Source of the DNA: Silurus meridionalis
Lineage: Eukaryota; Chordata; Actinopteri; Siluriformes; Siluridae
Assembly: GCF_014805685.1 (NCBI RefSeq)
Contig: NC_060886.1
Coordinates: 12,296,608-12,360,607 of the forward strand
Direction: 5' to 3'
DNA: 64,000 nucleotides
A program made the position numbers and the translations under genes. Positions 1 to 12,600 of the stretch are shown here, piece by piece. The notes under the pieces were generated by a model that worked only from the letters and a program-made list of their open reading frames with translations, was not told the origin of the DNA and made no database searches. Position 1 is the first letter of the stretch; every line of letters starts with the position of its first letter.

Positions 1-139
1 TATCAATTTGAGAAGAAACGAGGTTCCAAAGTGCAAAATAAATGTAGTTAGTGATCTGTGTTGCAATTTTAACATCAAGGAAAGTGATAAGGTCCTGGAA
101 CAGGCTAATTTGTTATGATGTTATGTTTTATATATCCAG

Positions 140-851
140 CGGATGAGCCAGTTCTGGTACAGTGATGAGACAGCGACACGGTTGGCCGAGGAAGCCATAC
201 AGCAAGCAGGAAAACAGGGGCGGTATGTGCAGTTGTAAACCAGTTTGCTTTGCCTAATTCTGATCGTTGTCATGCTGAGGCATTGACTAATGTCTCGGTT
301 CTTTTTATTTCGGCCTTCAGAATAGCGTGCATCAGTGCACCCAGTGTCTACCAGAAGCTGAAGCAGCTGGAATCTGAGAACGTAGATGGGTCGCACTGCG
401 TATCAGCTGTGCTGCTTGAGTTTGACCGACGATTCACTGCATACGGTGATGAGTTCATCTTCTACGACTACAACAATCCGCTGTGTTTGCCTGAAGATGT
501 CCTCCCACAGAGCTTTGACATTGTAATTGCAGACCCTCCATACCTATCTGAGGAGTGCCTGAGCAAGGTGGCCGTGACAGTTAAATACCTCACCAAGAGT
601 AAAATCCTGCTGTGCACAGGTAGGTGGATTAGAGCTTGAAAAAGCCTCAGCAAAAGAAAGCTCTCCCAAATTACAGTCTGACTACAGTCTCTAACATTAA
701 CATTGTTTTCGTCGTATTTGCAGGTGCTATTATGGAAGAGCATGCAAGAAAACTCATGGATGTGAAGATATGCAGTTATCTACCCAAACATAATCATAAC
801 CTTGCCAATGAATTCAGGTGTTATGTTAACTATGAGTCCGGTCTTCTCTAG
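140..851 (+). CDS. eef1akmt1: EEF1A lysine methyltransferase 1, 3' exons (partial)
   Basis: Cytosolic AdoMet-dependent methyltransferase (formerly N6AMT2) that methylates a lysine of elongation factor eEF1A. Three exons are visible: 140-222, 321-619 and 724-851, the last ending in TAG. They join in phase (CG|A and G|GT) across introns with GT-AG ends. The protein reads [10 protein letters not shown] near the left edge, then [24 protein letters not shown], the catalytic-type motif IADPPY (about 530-547), VKYLT and KILLCTGAIMEE, ending [14 protein letters not shown]. This matches the human protein along its length, which ends slightly longer. The exon(s) encoding about the first 50 residues lie left of the window. 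It converges on il17d, as in human. The DPPY tetrapeptide resembles N6-adenine methylases, which explains the old name; the family is known to act on protein. Confidence 0.96.
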
Positions 852-1152
852 GCTTCGAGTGGGAATTTTAAACCTGTTAAGGACTGCTGAGAGTTCAGAA
901 ATCTTAATCGGTCCATTTATTATGGGATCTTTTTTTTCTCTGGAGTATCATACCTGCATTGTGTGATAGTTTAATGCATGACCAGCTTTTTTTTTTAAAT
1001 CAAGATTAACATTAATTGTACATATTATAAACAACATCATCTTGGCTGTGTGATTTTGAATACATTTGTGCTGATTAATACGAAAATACAGCATTGCAGT
1101 GAAAAAAAGCAAAATTAAACCCATTACTCTGAAACGTTTAAAGCTACGCCAT
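852..1152. other. 3' flank of eef1akmt1, no gene seen
   Basis: AT-rich sequence downstream of the eef1akmt1 stop, probably 3' UTR. No ORF of interest and no clear AATAAA signal before the Tc1-like element. The first AATAAA on this strand is at 1786-1791, beyond that element. Confidence 0.5.
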
Positions 1153-1700
1153 TCTACACTGATCAGGCATAACATTATGTCAGCATGGGCACCCTGACTG
1201 GTCTGTGGCTACGCAGCCCCATACGCAACAAACTGCGATGCACTGTGTATTCTGACACCTTTCTATCAGAACCAGCATTAACTATTTTAGAAATTTGAGC
1301 TACTGTAGCTCGTCTGTTGGATCGGACCACACGGGCCAGTCTTCGCTCCCCACGTGCATCAATAAGCCTCGGCCGTCCATGACCCTGTCTCCGGTTCACC
1401 ACGGTTCCTTCCTTGGACCACTTTTGATAGATATTGACCACTGCAGACCGGGAACATCCTACAAGAGCTGCAGTTTTGGAGATGCTCTGACCAAGTCGTC
1501 TAGCCATCACAATTTGGCCCTTGTCAAACTCACTCAAATCCTTACGCTTGCCCATTTTTCCTGGTTCTAACAAGTCAACTTTGGTGACAAAATGTTTACA
1601 TGCTGCCTAATATATCCTACCCACTAACAGGTGCCATGGTGAAGAGATAATCAGTGGTATTCACTTCACCTCTCAGTGGTCATATGCCTGATCGGGGTAT
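1153..1700 (-). mobile_element. Tc1/mariner-like element, internally deleted
   Basis: The ends form an inverted repeat: CTGATCAGGCATAACATTATG-like on the left, and CGATCAGGCATATGACCACTG-like on the minus strand at the right, both next to TA. An ORF on the minus strand from about 1555 to 1175 begins [16 protein letters not shown]. It reads as the paired-type helix-turn-helix domains of a Tc1 transposase ([20 protein letters not shown], then [16 protein letters not shown]). The DDE catalytic domain is missing, so the copy cannot be autonomous. Confidence 0.85.
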
Positions 1701-1949
1701 ATTATTGCACTTAGCATAAACAATAATAATAATACAAAAACAGCTTAATCATATGCATGCATGTACACACACATTCTGTCATTTTAATAAACAATATGCA
1801 AGGTCTTGGGCCACCAATACAGTGCAGTCACATATGTTTCTCTTTAAGGTGCATTATAATAAATGTTTTTGTAACTTTAAACAAAAAAAAACAAGCAAAA
1901 ACAAACTTTGATCAACATTAGCGTTGTGACAAAAAGGCGTCACAACGTT

Positions 1950-2624
1950 TCAGTTTGAGACATTTTTACGTTTCTTGGGGGGTTGCACGGCTCTCTGAGT
2001 GCTCTGGTTGCTCCTGCGCGCGCTCTTCTCGGGCTTCAGCGCAGGTACGCACGTGCAGCCCACCGGTATGGACTCATAGCTCTCAGTGTAAGAGCGGCGG
2101 CCTCCGACACACGAGCGCGAGCGGCGCAGCACGGCGGTGGGCACGAACACCGGAACACTGCGGTACTCCTCACTCTCCTCACCGGCCGACCCTGTCAGGC
2201 AGCCCCTACACAAGCAGTAGGCTTCAGGAATAAAGCGGGGATAGCGCGCTGGGTCGTGTTTCAATCTGGACGCAGAGAATAAAGCGTAATGCACGCATGC
2301 AGATATTTCATCATAATGAGTATACTTCGTGAGTGCACGCTACCTGTACGCCCATGGTGAGAGACTGAGCAGATTGACCGGAATGCTCGATCTCTTTGCA
2401 GGCTGCAGGAGACTTGCTGATGAGCAGCTCAGGTTCTGAGGTTCTGCTGTGAGTTGGAGTGTGTGATGGAAAGCGCCGAGCACTCCGACAGAGAGGCGAC
2501 CGAACCTCTGCTCCAGAATCTCCTCGGGAAGATCTGCACACACTCTCCGATTCCCTTTCCCTCCGCGCGCCGCGCAGCTCGCCACAGTCACGAGCAGCGC
2601 CACCACGACATCGCCCCCGTGCAT
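1950..2624 (-). CDS. il17d: Interleukin-17D, secreted cytokine
   Basis: Two coding exons: 2624-2344 and 2265-1950 (stop at 1952-1950), joined AG|A across a 78-bp GT-AG intron (2343-2266). The start at 2624 is chosen because it opens a hydrophobic signal peptide (MHGGDVVVALLVTVASC); an in-frame upstream start is possible. Mature landmarks match vertebrate IL-17D: CADLPEEILEQRFGRL, GAFHHTLQL, SPWAYR at the exon junction, DPARYPRFIPEAYCLCRGC, VPTAVLRRSRSC, YTESYESIPVGCTCVP. The paired CLC and CTC cysteines are those of the IL-17 cystine-knot fold. The C-terminal tail is basic (KKRK). It lies downstream of ift88 on the same strand and converges on eef1akmt1, as in mammals. The exons are markedly GC-rich compared with their surroundings. 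Confidence 0.93.
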
Positions 2625-3311
2625 GTTTCCTTTAGACACACTCCCCCGATCCAAAAGCACGCGTAAAAAAACGCCAAGGAGTTACACTGTGATGTATCTA
2701 ATTTCTTAACTTCGTGGCTTTTTCTCTGCTGATGGTGTTTCTTGCGCCTCCGTGGTTTCTTCTCAAATGCTATGACAATCGTTGTGTTTAAAAAGAAAGC
2801 GCGAGATCCTCAAATTGACGTGCGTTATCTGAAAAATGAATGGTGTAAAGTATCTGTTTTCCAAACGCTCATATCGCTGCGTGAAAACTCCCAGACTACC
2901 GTCAGTTTGTGTCAGTCGCGTCACCAGGTTCCTCACTGCCAAGTTCTCTTGGAGAGGATCTAGAAAAGGTCTTCGAGTCAGACTGAGATGCTTAGTGTCT
3001 AACGCGAAAGTTTTGGTTTCAGACTAATTTTAACCACATAAAGCAAAAATTACCAAAAAAAAAAAAAAAGAGTAAAGGAAACAACTATGCCACAATGGCA
3101 AACTTGTAAATGTAATGCTATATTTATTAGCTCCACATGTTACAAAAATAACAAATTACTTTTTTTTTTTTTTTTTAGGAAAATCAGTGTGTTCAGTAAA
3201 CTGGAACAAGCCTATCCTTTTAAAGAAACAGAATTCAAACAAATGTCTAATTACAACATGCTTACATATGTATGACTGCAAATCTTTAATAAATACAACA
3301 CAAATAGCCCA
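2625..3311. other. il17d-ift88 intergenic region
   Basis: Contains the il17d promoter/5' UTR side (2625-2750, still fairly GC-rich), then AT-rich sequence with A and T homopolymers (3056-3069, 3162-3177), and the ift88 3' UTR. No other gene seen. Confidence 0.6.
3123..3128 (-). terminator. Candidate poly(A) signal of ift88
   Basis: AATAAA on the minus strand, about 185 bp beyond the ift88 stop codon. Assigned by motif and distance only. Confidence 0.45.
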
Positions 3312-6300
3312 TCATTCTGGCAGTAAATCATCCCCCAGCTCTTCGTCTGCAAACTCGTCTTCCTCTGTGCGTTTCTTTGCTGCAGTCTTTGGTCTTTCCT
3401 TTTGTGGCCCCAAAGGGTCGACGTAAGAAGCATCTGGAAATATGGTCGCAGTGGCCTGTTTATTTGTACATTCTCAGAAAGAGTAATATAGCTTTGGCAT
3501 TATACTGAGGTGTTGCCCATATCACATCTATCCTATGAAAAGCTTGCACACACATGTTAACAGGATAACATTAATCTGTAAAATGTGACGGTGTAACAAG
3601 GAATGTGTTATAGCTGGGCTAGAAAAAGAATGCAAGCCTGACAGAATTTACAGACTCCTGTGTACAAAGAGTGTAAGTCTTTTGAATGTAAAGACTGAAT
3701 AATGGACACTTACTGAAAACTCGGTTAAAGAATGACTAACCCACCAGGCCTCTACATTAGAACTGGGTCAGCATATGCATAGGCATAAAAATCTTTATGA
3801 TATAATCAGTTTGTATTAGAATTACACTAACTGAACACTTTATTAGGAACACCTTTTCATCTATTATAGCCTATTATTCATGCACTCATCTAATCGGTTA
3901 ATCGTGTGGCAGCAGAGAATCCAGTAAACGAGAGTTCAGAGGACAAACCACCTTGCAATAGAGAATGGCTAGACTGGACTGAGCTGACAGAACTGATGAA
4001 GTAACTCAGATAACCACTCTGTAAAATTCTGTGGAGCAGAAAAGCTTCTCAGGACAACAGCAGACCACATCGGGCTACACTTCCTGTAAGCCAAGGAATT
4101 TAGATTTTTTTCGATTTGCCAAAACTGGACAATTAAAGACTGGAGAAACATAGCTGATGAATATGGATTTGTACTTATGCACACATGGAAACGCCTGAAT
4201 AAAACAATTCACGATATAATAATATCAATAAATCATAGCACAGCCTAATTGAGTATGACCACATGCATACCTTTATGGCCATGATATATCAACCTTCTAT
4301 TGGCTTCTTCCAGTATGAAAATGTCGCAATGCAAAAATATTTTCAATTACAATGAGTTTAATCTTTTTCAGTATCTTTTCCAGTTACTGGATCTGAATCC
4401 ATTTGAATAGAACTGCAGGAAGTTTGTGATGCAATCACGTCAACATGGATCGGAATCTAAAAGGAATGTTTCCAACATCTTATGAGGCTGTTCTAAGAGC
4501 AGAGGGATGCCCTACCCAGCATTAGTAATGTGTTCCTAATAAATTACTCAGGAAGTGCAGGATCAAAATCTTAAAAATAAATGCAAGTACAAGAGGGTAG
4601 CTTCCAGTAAATATGCACCACTAGTCAATAATATGTACATATGTACAATATTTGTCCCACTTATTTTTCCCACGATGTTGCTGTTTGAGATGTCTGGAGA
4701 AAAAAATGTAAATTAAAAATCTTAATGTTATGTTCAAAAGATGTTATTGCTCACCTATGTCCCCTGGTGTGCTTGCTTCATAAGGTTCATGGGGCCCTGG
4801 AAGTGTCCTCAACTTGACACCTAGCCGCTCCCCTTTGGCACTTGTACCGTGGCTGCTCTGTCCACTGTCTAACAAACACACCCAGAGACGTTGAAAGCAT
4901 GAAAACAAGCACAATAACTAAATCAATAAAGTTTTCAAGAACCTATTGGAAGGGACAGGATTAAAAAACTATAATTAAAATTTTCTGTCACGTCAATGCT
5001 CGTCCACAACAACCATCCCATTAAACGTGACATAACTATTTCTTGAGAAATGCAATTACACTAGACCACGTGGCAAACTATGCCATTCCACTGTATACAT
5101 AACCTGGCTGTGTTGTACTAAAACAAACCTCAGAACAAAAACCAGACAACAGTGGAAATTTTAATTGTCCTCAAAGTAATAAAACAAAGTAAAGAAAAAA
5201 GGAAAATCATTATCTCTTTAGTCTGGCTTTTTTTTTTTTTTTTTTTTTTATATTGTTTACATAACCATCCATACCAAATGGAATTCAGTCATTAGTTTAT
5301 TGGATTTTATTTCTGTGATTCTAAGAAAACGAATGATTATTAACAGTTTAAACAAAAGCAATTAAGAATCTGATTTGTAACTTTGGTTAAAAAAAACATG
5401 AAAGTATTTTCTGGGTAGACACAATACATCATTTTGCAATATTTTCATTTTACGTAATGTTGCATATCATGTCTGGATCTTGTTTTATGATTCGGTTAAT
5501 TACAGCCGTTTCCATAAGACATTGACCAGGCTAACCGGGACAGGTCTGTAAGTTTTGGAGGGTGTTGTTTAGTTTTCTTCAAGCCTTTCACAGGAAATTA
5601 GTGATGGCAGGATAGGGGGTGTTTGTTTATTGTTTGCATTGTACCATGCAAATGAGTGAGAACCTTTACGGCACAGCACATAATACACTTCAGTGTAGAG
5701 CTGTGATTCATCTCAGAGCAAAAATACATACATAACTATGTGTTTGTGTGAAAAGGGGAGGCCACAAAAGCTTGGCAAGCAAAGGCTCAGGACAGAAAAT
5801 GATTTGCTGCTGTTTCAATATAATTGTAACTAAATTTACAATAAGCTACAATTACAATGTTCATGTAATACACAGCTAACTAGGACAGATAATGCAAACG
5901 TATGCATTATAAAATGGCATAACGAAAGCAACTTGCAATAACATTAATAAAAAAATAAAAAATAGAACATTCTAGAATCTATTCCTAAAACATTTTGGAC
6001 TGAATAAAAATACTACATTGCTTAAAGTCCTGTGAACAGAATGTAATGCTCACCTGGATTGATATCCAAATCTGATGTCACATAAAGAGCCAAAAATTAC
6101 ATACTCAAAATGGAAAAATATGGGAAAAAACTACACAATGAAACAAAAATGTAAAGTGACATCTACAGGACTTTAAACTTCCACACAGGGAAACATCTCT
6201 CTCAGCTGACAAAAAGGAAATTAGCACTCAGGGGATTACGGAATGATTTTACAATAATATATAAGAATATGATATTTTGAAGGATATTAGTATTAGATTC

Positions 6301-8975
6301 AACTACTTTTACATACTATGGAGACTACAGTTGCAGATCTGGAGAACAAGGGTGTGTATTCTAAGGGTGAATATTTATTTCTCTAGGTTTTCTTCTTTCA
6401 TTTGAAAACTAAAACACTATTTCAGTTCAAGCCCTCAAGGAGCTATATCAATGATGAAGTAAAAGTTATACCATTGACTTTGTTAGGGGGAATGTGCATG
6501 GGCTTTGGACTACCCTCTTTTTGATTCACTGCATTGGACAGCAGATAAAAAAGAAATCTGAGAAAATATAAATGGTAAACATTTCACACTGTGGAATAAA
6601 TAAATTGACGTGGATAAAAAAGAAAAGTCGATTTACCACTGCTGGCACTTCCTTCTCTACGGGCCCGAGCACTGTTCTCTCTCCCTGACTTCACCCTCTG
6701 CAAGGAAGAAAAAAAAACACTACTATAAAAGTGGAAAAAGGAAAAATATGTGAAGCATGACTAATACACTAATACAAAGACATAAATGTACAATGAGCAG
6801 GACAAATATACCAGTAAGGAACTAAAAATGCTCAAAAGCTTTTCCTATACAAAAGCAAGCACAGTACATTGAAAACAAAGCCGTGACATAGAAAAAGAGG
6901 GGAACAGAATGTTCAAGAGGAAAGGAGCTGACACTGGACACAATTCCTTTCTTTGAACACGCTTACTGATCCAAAAAAACGGTTGTTGATTTGGAAACAG
7001 CTGTTTTTCATTCAACTACATTTTCTCTAGACTTTATTTCTCTCTGTCAAGTCAAAACTAAAGCATGACCCTCTGACAAAAGGTTCAGACACTGTACCTG
7101 TTCTCTGATCTCCTTCATCTTTTCCACTTTTTTGAGTTTGGTAGCATAATCTTGTACTTCCTTTAATCCCATATCTGTGCACAACCTCACAAGGAATCGG
7201 AGACCTAACCAACACAAAGGCTCACATAAAACTGAAAGATTGCAATGTTGAGAGGTAAATAAAAAACAGAAAATAATTGTGCAAATTACATTCTGCATTT
7301 TCAGGGAATTTGCGGTGAATGTCCTTATAGATCTCAAGTGCTCTCTGATAATTTCCTGAATAACACGATAAAAGGAACAATATATGACTCAAGGAAAAAT
7401 ACTGAGAATATTTGTAATTTTAACTTTACAATTATTTCACAACTGTCATACCACTTCTCCTGTAACAGCTAGCCACCATCAACTGCCATACAACATGATT
7501 TGGCCTGAAATACACAGGAACACATAAATAACAATCAGTAAATAAAAGGATTTAAAAAGCATTTAGTATTTATGATAAATTCTTATTGAATACAATTTTT
7601 CTCAGCGTTTCTCGAATCATCCTTAATATTTGCAAAGCAGTAAGTGCATTCTGAAAACAATGTGTACAAACAGAACAACACATTGGATTTCTATACTTTT
7701 CCCAAAATCCTTAGTTCATTTCTTAAAAGTAAGTATTTGTGTCAATAAAAATGTCATTCCCATCAGAACAAAAGTCCGTTTGTCATTGTTCAGTAAACAA
7801 GATCGTCAAAATGTTTAGTCACGTTGTCGGTATGACTCTGCACAATTTCAGTATTTCCTGGTGTAAACTACGGTTTGGATTACAGTGACTGAAAATGCAC
7901 AAGGCTGAATTTCTTCTGTATGGCATCTATGAATTTCAGTAGCACAAATGTATTTATTTGATTGCATATTGACTTTAAGAGACCGAACAGGATTCACACT
8001 TTTACTGTACTGTAATAGTGTCTGTTCGTTTCTTAGTTATTCACATCCATTTTCAGAAATTGTAATTCTGTGTTTTGCTTTGTTGACAAATGAAGGATCA
8101 CAAGATTCACCTTTGACCTGTTTTAGAGAACCAGTTGATCATTGATCAGATACCCTTCACTTACCTTCTTGAATGAAATTCAAGATTCATCTGCACAATT
8201 CATCAATTCAAGAAACATTTACCAAAAAAAAAGTTTAACAGAAATTTAAGCATGACAGATGATGACAATTTGCATTCAATGACTGAGATGTTTTGGGGAT
8301 TAAGACTAAAGGTAAAACTAGTATAATATATTTTGATCAACATAAACAACTGAAAATGTAGGAAAAGCAGACAATCGTACACAATCAATTGAATGAATGT
8401 ACAAAAGCATTCACAATTTGATCAAAGGAACAAGAATTGCTTTTATGGTGTTCACAAGTGATTAAATTATGTGCAGGTTAAACAAGTAGTTTTGAAAATT
8501 ACTCATCTGAATAATGCTACAAAGCAACTGAGAAAAACTGTAATTTATCATTTTTAGGTTTGATAAGTAACAAAAGTGTAATTTTATTTTTCAGTAATGT
8601 TCTATGTTATTGTTAAGGGTTGATGGGTATGGATAGAAGTGTATAGGGATGGATGGAGGGATGGATGGATGTGTATAGGGATGGATGGATGGATGGATGG
8701 ATGGATGGATGGATGGATGGATGTTATTGTTAACCATGGGGAAAACTGTGTCTACTGCAGCAAAAGACATTACAGTACAATACACAAAGGTATAATATTC
8801 AATATATATTAACAGGTAACACTGCAAAAGATTAGATGCAAAAATATAATCTTCTGTATTGTAGTGCAAATAAATATGTTGGGATTTAAAATTTGGGGAT
8901 TTAAAAAGTTTGTTAATTATACAATAATGACTGGAAATTTAATCCAGCATGTGATGTACTATATACACAGTGATC

Positions 8976-9053
<78 letters not shown>

Positions 9054-9560
9054 TACAGACCAAAAGTTTGGACACACCTTCTCATTCAAAGAGTTTTCTT
9101 TATTTTCATGACTATGAAAATGGCTATTTGACCAAGAAGGAGAGTGATGGGGTGCTGCGCCAGATGACCTGGCCTCCACAGTCACCCGACCTGAACCCAA
9201 TTGAGATGGTTTAGGGGTGAGCTGGACCGCAGAGTGAAGGCAAAAGGACCAACAAGTGCCAAGCATCTCTCGGGGAACTCCTTCAAGACTGTTGGAAGAC
9301 CATTTCAGGTGACTACCTCTTGAAGCTCATCAAGAGAATGCCAAGAGTGTGCAAAGCAGTAATCGAAGCAAAAGGTGGCTACTTTGAAGAACCTAGAATA
9401 TGACATATTTCAGTTGTTTCACACTTTTTTGTTATGTATATAATTCCACATGTGTTAATTCATAGTTTTGATGCCTTCAGTGTGAATCTACAATTTTCAT
9501 AGTCATGAAAATAAAGAAAACTCTTTGAATGAGAAGGTGTGTCCAAACTTTTGGTCTGTA

Positions 9561-9629
<69 letters not shown>

Positions 9630-12600
9630 GTAAAATGCACATAATAACTTACTGGATGAGTGTTGCTCTTTCAAAATACTGAATTGCCTTTTCACAAAAC
9701 TGTGTGTCAATATAATACGCTCCCAACCATTCGATGACTTGAATGTTTGACGGAAAGTATCTGTAAGACTAAGAAAACACCTACAGTTAGATATAAAGAA
9801 ATATAATGCATCAGAAAAATAGAAATCTAATGCATTAAACAATTGGTTTGTTAAATAAGTCTTGCCTCATAATAGTACTGGAAGGCTTGTGACTTATCGC
9901 CTTCATTGTCATATAGCTCTCCCAGTTTGGCCAGGACGTGAGGGTCAGTGGGGGTGACACTGATTAGCTGCATGAGCCACTCAATAGCCTGGTGAGGATC
10001 CTCCAAAATCTCATATCTAAAAGCTGTTTAAGAGCACTAACCAGCTTTTACAAAATTATTTTAATACAACAAATTCTTGCAGTGCTACATTAAATTGTGC
10101 CACATATTTTAATGGAAGCCTCATGCTTAGGTATTAGGTGTTTTTGGAATACATCATTTATGTTCTTAAACAAGGATACAAGTTGGCCAGCTGATACATA
10201 ACTTGAGCGCTGTTCCTAAGGATGGCGTGGAGTTTCAGGAAGCAGTCGAGGGCTTCTTCAGGCCGCCCCAGTTTTTTATAGGTTAACCCTATAGGAAAAA
10301 AGCAAGGTCAAAATCAAGCACTGGCCAACACAAATCTACCAATACAGATGGATGCACAACAAAGCATGCGACTGTAAAAAAATGTTATTAGCGCTGTAAT
10401 TCAAAAGGATCTTATACCAAAGTGTATAACCATCAGAAGAGGGGGGGGTAAATGAAAGAAAATTTGCAAAGTCTGCTGATGCAGTATGGTTTCTAATAAC
10501 AGTATTAAAATACCTAAATTATAAAGAGCCTCTGTGCAGGATGAGTCGTTCCGCAGTGCTTCTTTATAAAACTCAGCTGCTTTCTCATAGTCCTGCTTCA
10601 CGAACACCGTGTTGCCTTTATTTATGAGGGCAGCAGGATTGTAGTGGTCAGCATTCATGGCCAATTCAGCATAGCGATCAGCTTGATCAAAATCCTTCTC
10701 CTGTTAGAATAAAAACAGCAGTATTTATTTCTTATTTTTTATATAATACAATATGTTTTCAAACACTTTTGGATTCTTTAATTGAAAAAAAAAACAATCT
10801 TCAAAAAATGACTTCTATAAATTACAAGGATAATTAGGGCTTCACTAAAATTCACAAATTGATTTAAATAATTATAAAAAAAAACCAAAATAAAATATAA
10901 ATAATATCAGATTTACATAAATAAATAGAGATTTGAGATTTGTTTCTCCTTCCTACATGACAATACGCTAAAATGCAAGCGAGACAGGACAGGAGTGGCT
11001 TCTCTTGTGGATTCAATTAGGACTTGAACCCAGTTAAATTCTTTCATCAAACGTAAAAGCTGATATACTAAGAGGATGTCAAGATTGCTTTAGCAAAATA
11101 CTGATTAAATTCAAATGTTCTGAATAATTATGTGAAGATTATTGTTAATTTTCTTAAATTGATTTTAAACTAAACTATTCCGCATGGGTTATCGTTAAAC
11201 GCTATTGAGAATTCGTTATTCATACTGATTCGATCAAATGAACTTAATCCATTTTGGAGTAAAGCTGCAACTAAACAAAACAGGGGAAATTAAAGTGAAA
11301 AGGTAAGACACTTTCTGAATGGATTCTACAAAATGAAACTCCAAGTCATCTGCAAAACAAGCAGTAAAATATTTTATATTCAGTGGACCTATTTAAAAGG
11401 TACTGTATATTGCACCATAATGAGGGAAAATATTAGATTACCTAAATCTAGATTTTACATATCTACATACCAGGAAGTAGAGAAAGGAAAGGTTGGTAGC
11501 AGCAGCACTCTTCACCCGGCTGTCTTTCTTCTCAAAGGCTTTCAGCGTTTCCACTGCCTGCACAGCATCCAAGTTCTATTTAGAAAAGCCTGTCTACAAG
11601 CTTTTACTGCAAACAGTCAAACTCTACTAAAACTGTAGAAGTAGGTTACAAGGCTTCAAAAAGATATTTTATAACTTAACTGTAAAGTGAGAGAGAATTT
11701 GAGAAACAAAAATGTCATTGGATTTAGGTTTCCACTTGTATTTTATTTGGCACGAATGACAGGAGCAGTGAGAGGTACAATTATCACCACAAAGTTCAGC
11801 CATTCAAAGACACAAACTGTGACCAGACACACATACCTCAGCCTCAAGAGGCAAGCAAATGCAAAAGCAGAAAAAAGGTGGAATATGAATGTACAAATTG
11901 AGACAGACAATGAAGTTTGGGGGAAAAAAAGGGGGAAAGAACGGACTTGTGGGATAATTTGTAATATTCATTCATTCACTACACACAAACAGGATAAACA
12001 ACAGCAAGATAGCAGAATTGTATTAAAACTTTCCTTACCTGGTTAAAGTTCCTCTGTCTCAGGTAGGTGATAGCCTTGTTAATCTCTAGGTCATTGGCCA
12101 GCTCCACATACAGCGAACCCTTGACCATATCTACACACCTAAAACCATAGTACTATGTTCAACTTTCAGGCATAATCACAAATTCCCCCTCAATAATTAA
12201 GATTTGTCTAATTACATTTAGTTTGCATATAAATTATTGATATGTTGTTATTATCAGTTTTTTTAGCTAGTAAGTTCGTTTCAATTATCTCTCCACAGCC
12301 CTGTACTCATCTGTAGAATGAAAACTCACCAGTCAAAACCAGCTGCAAAAGTGGACTCAATGGCTGGAGCAATAAGCTTTGCTGAAGTCATGATGTACTT
12401 CTCAGCCAAAGCTTTTCTACAATAAAGCAAAGAATTCCTTTCAGAAAAAAATAGCCTTAAATAACAACAACCTGCAGTTTTATCTTAAAGAAGATACTGT
12501 TATGTATACTGTCTGAAACTATTATGGAAAACAATTTTTGGTTTGGCGTTCTTTTCTAATGATACCAAAGTTTTAATGTAGTGAATGCCATCAAATGGTT

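Noticed and set aside
2340..2660. Upstream in-frame start for il17d at 2660
   Set aside because: It adds 12 residues before an otherwise good signal peptide; the start at 2624 is preferred, though not proven.
8864..9266. Open frames of alternating Tyr-Ile
   Set aside because: They are translations of the (TA)n microsatellite and the adjoining Tc1 arm, not genes. The same applies to frames near 31.6, 36.7 and 56.2 kb.
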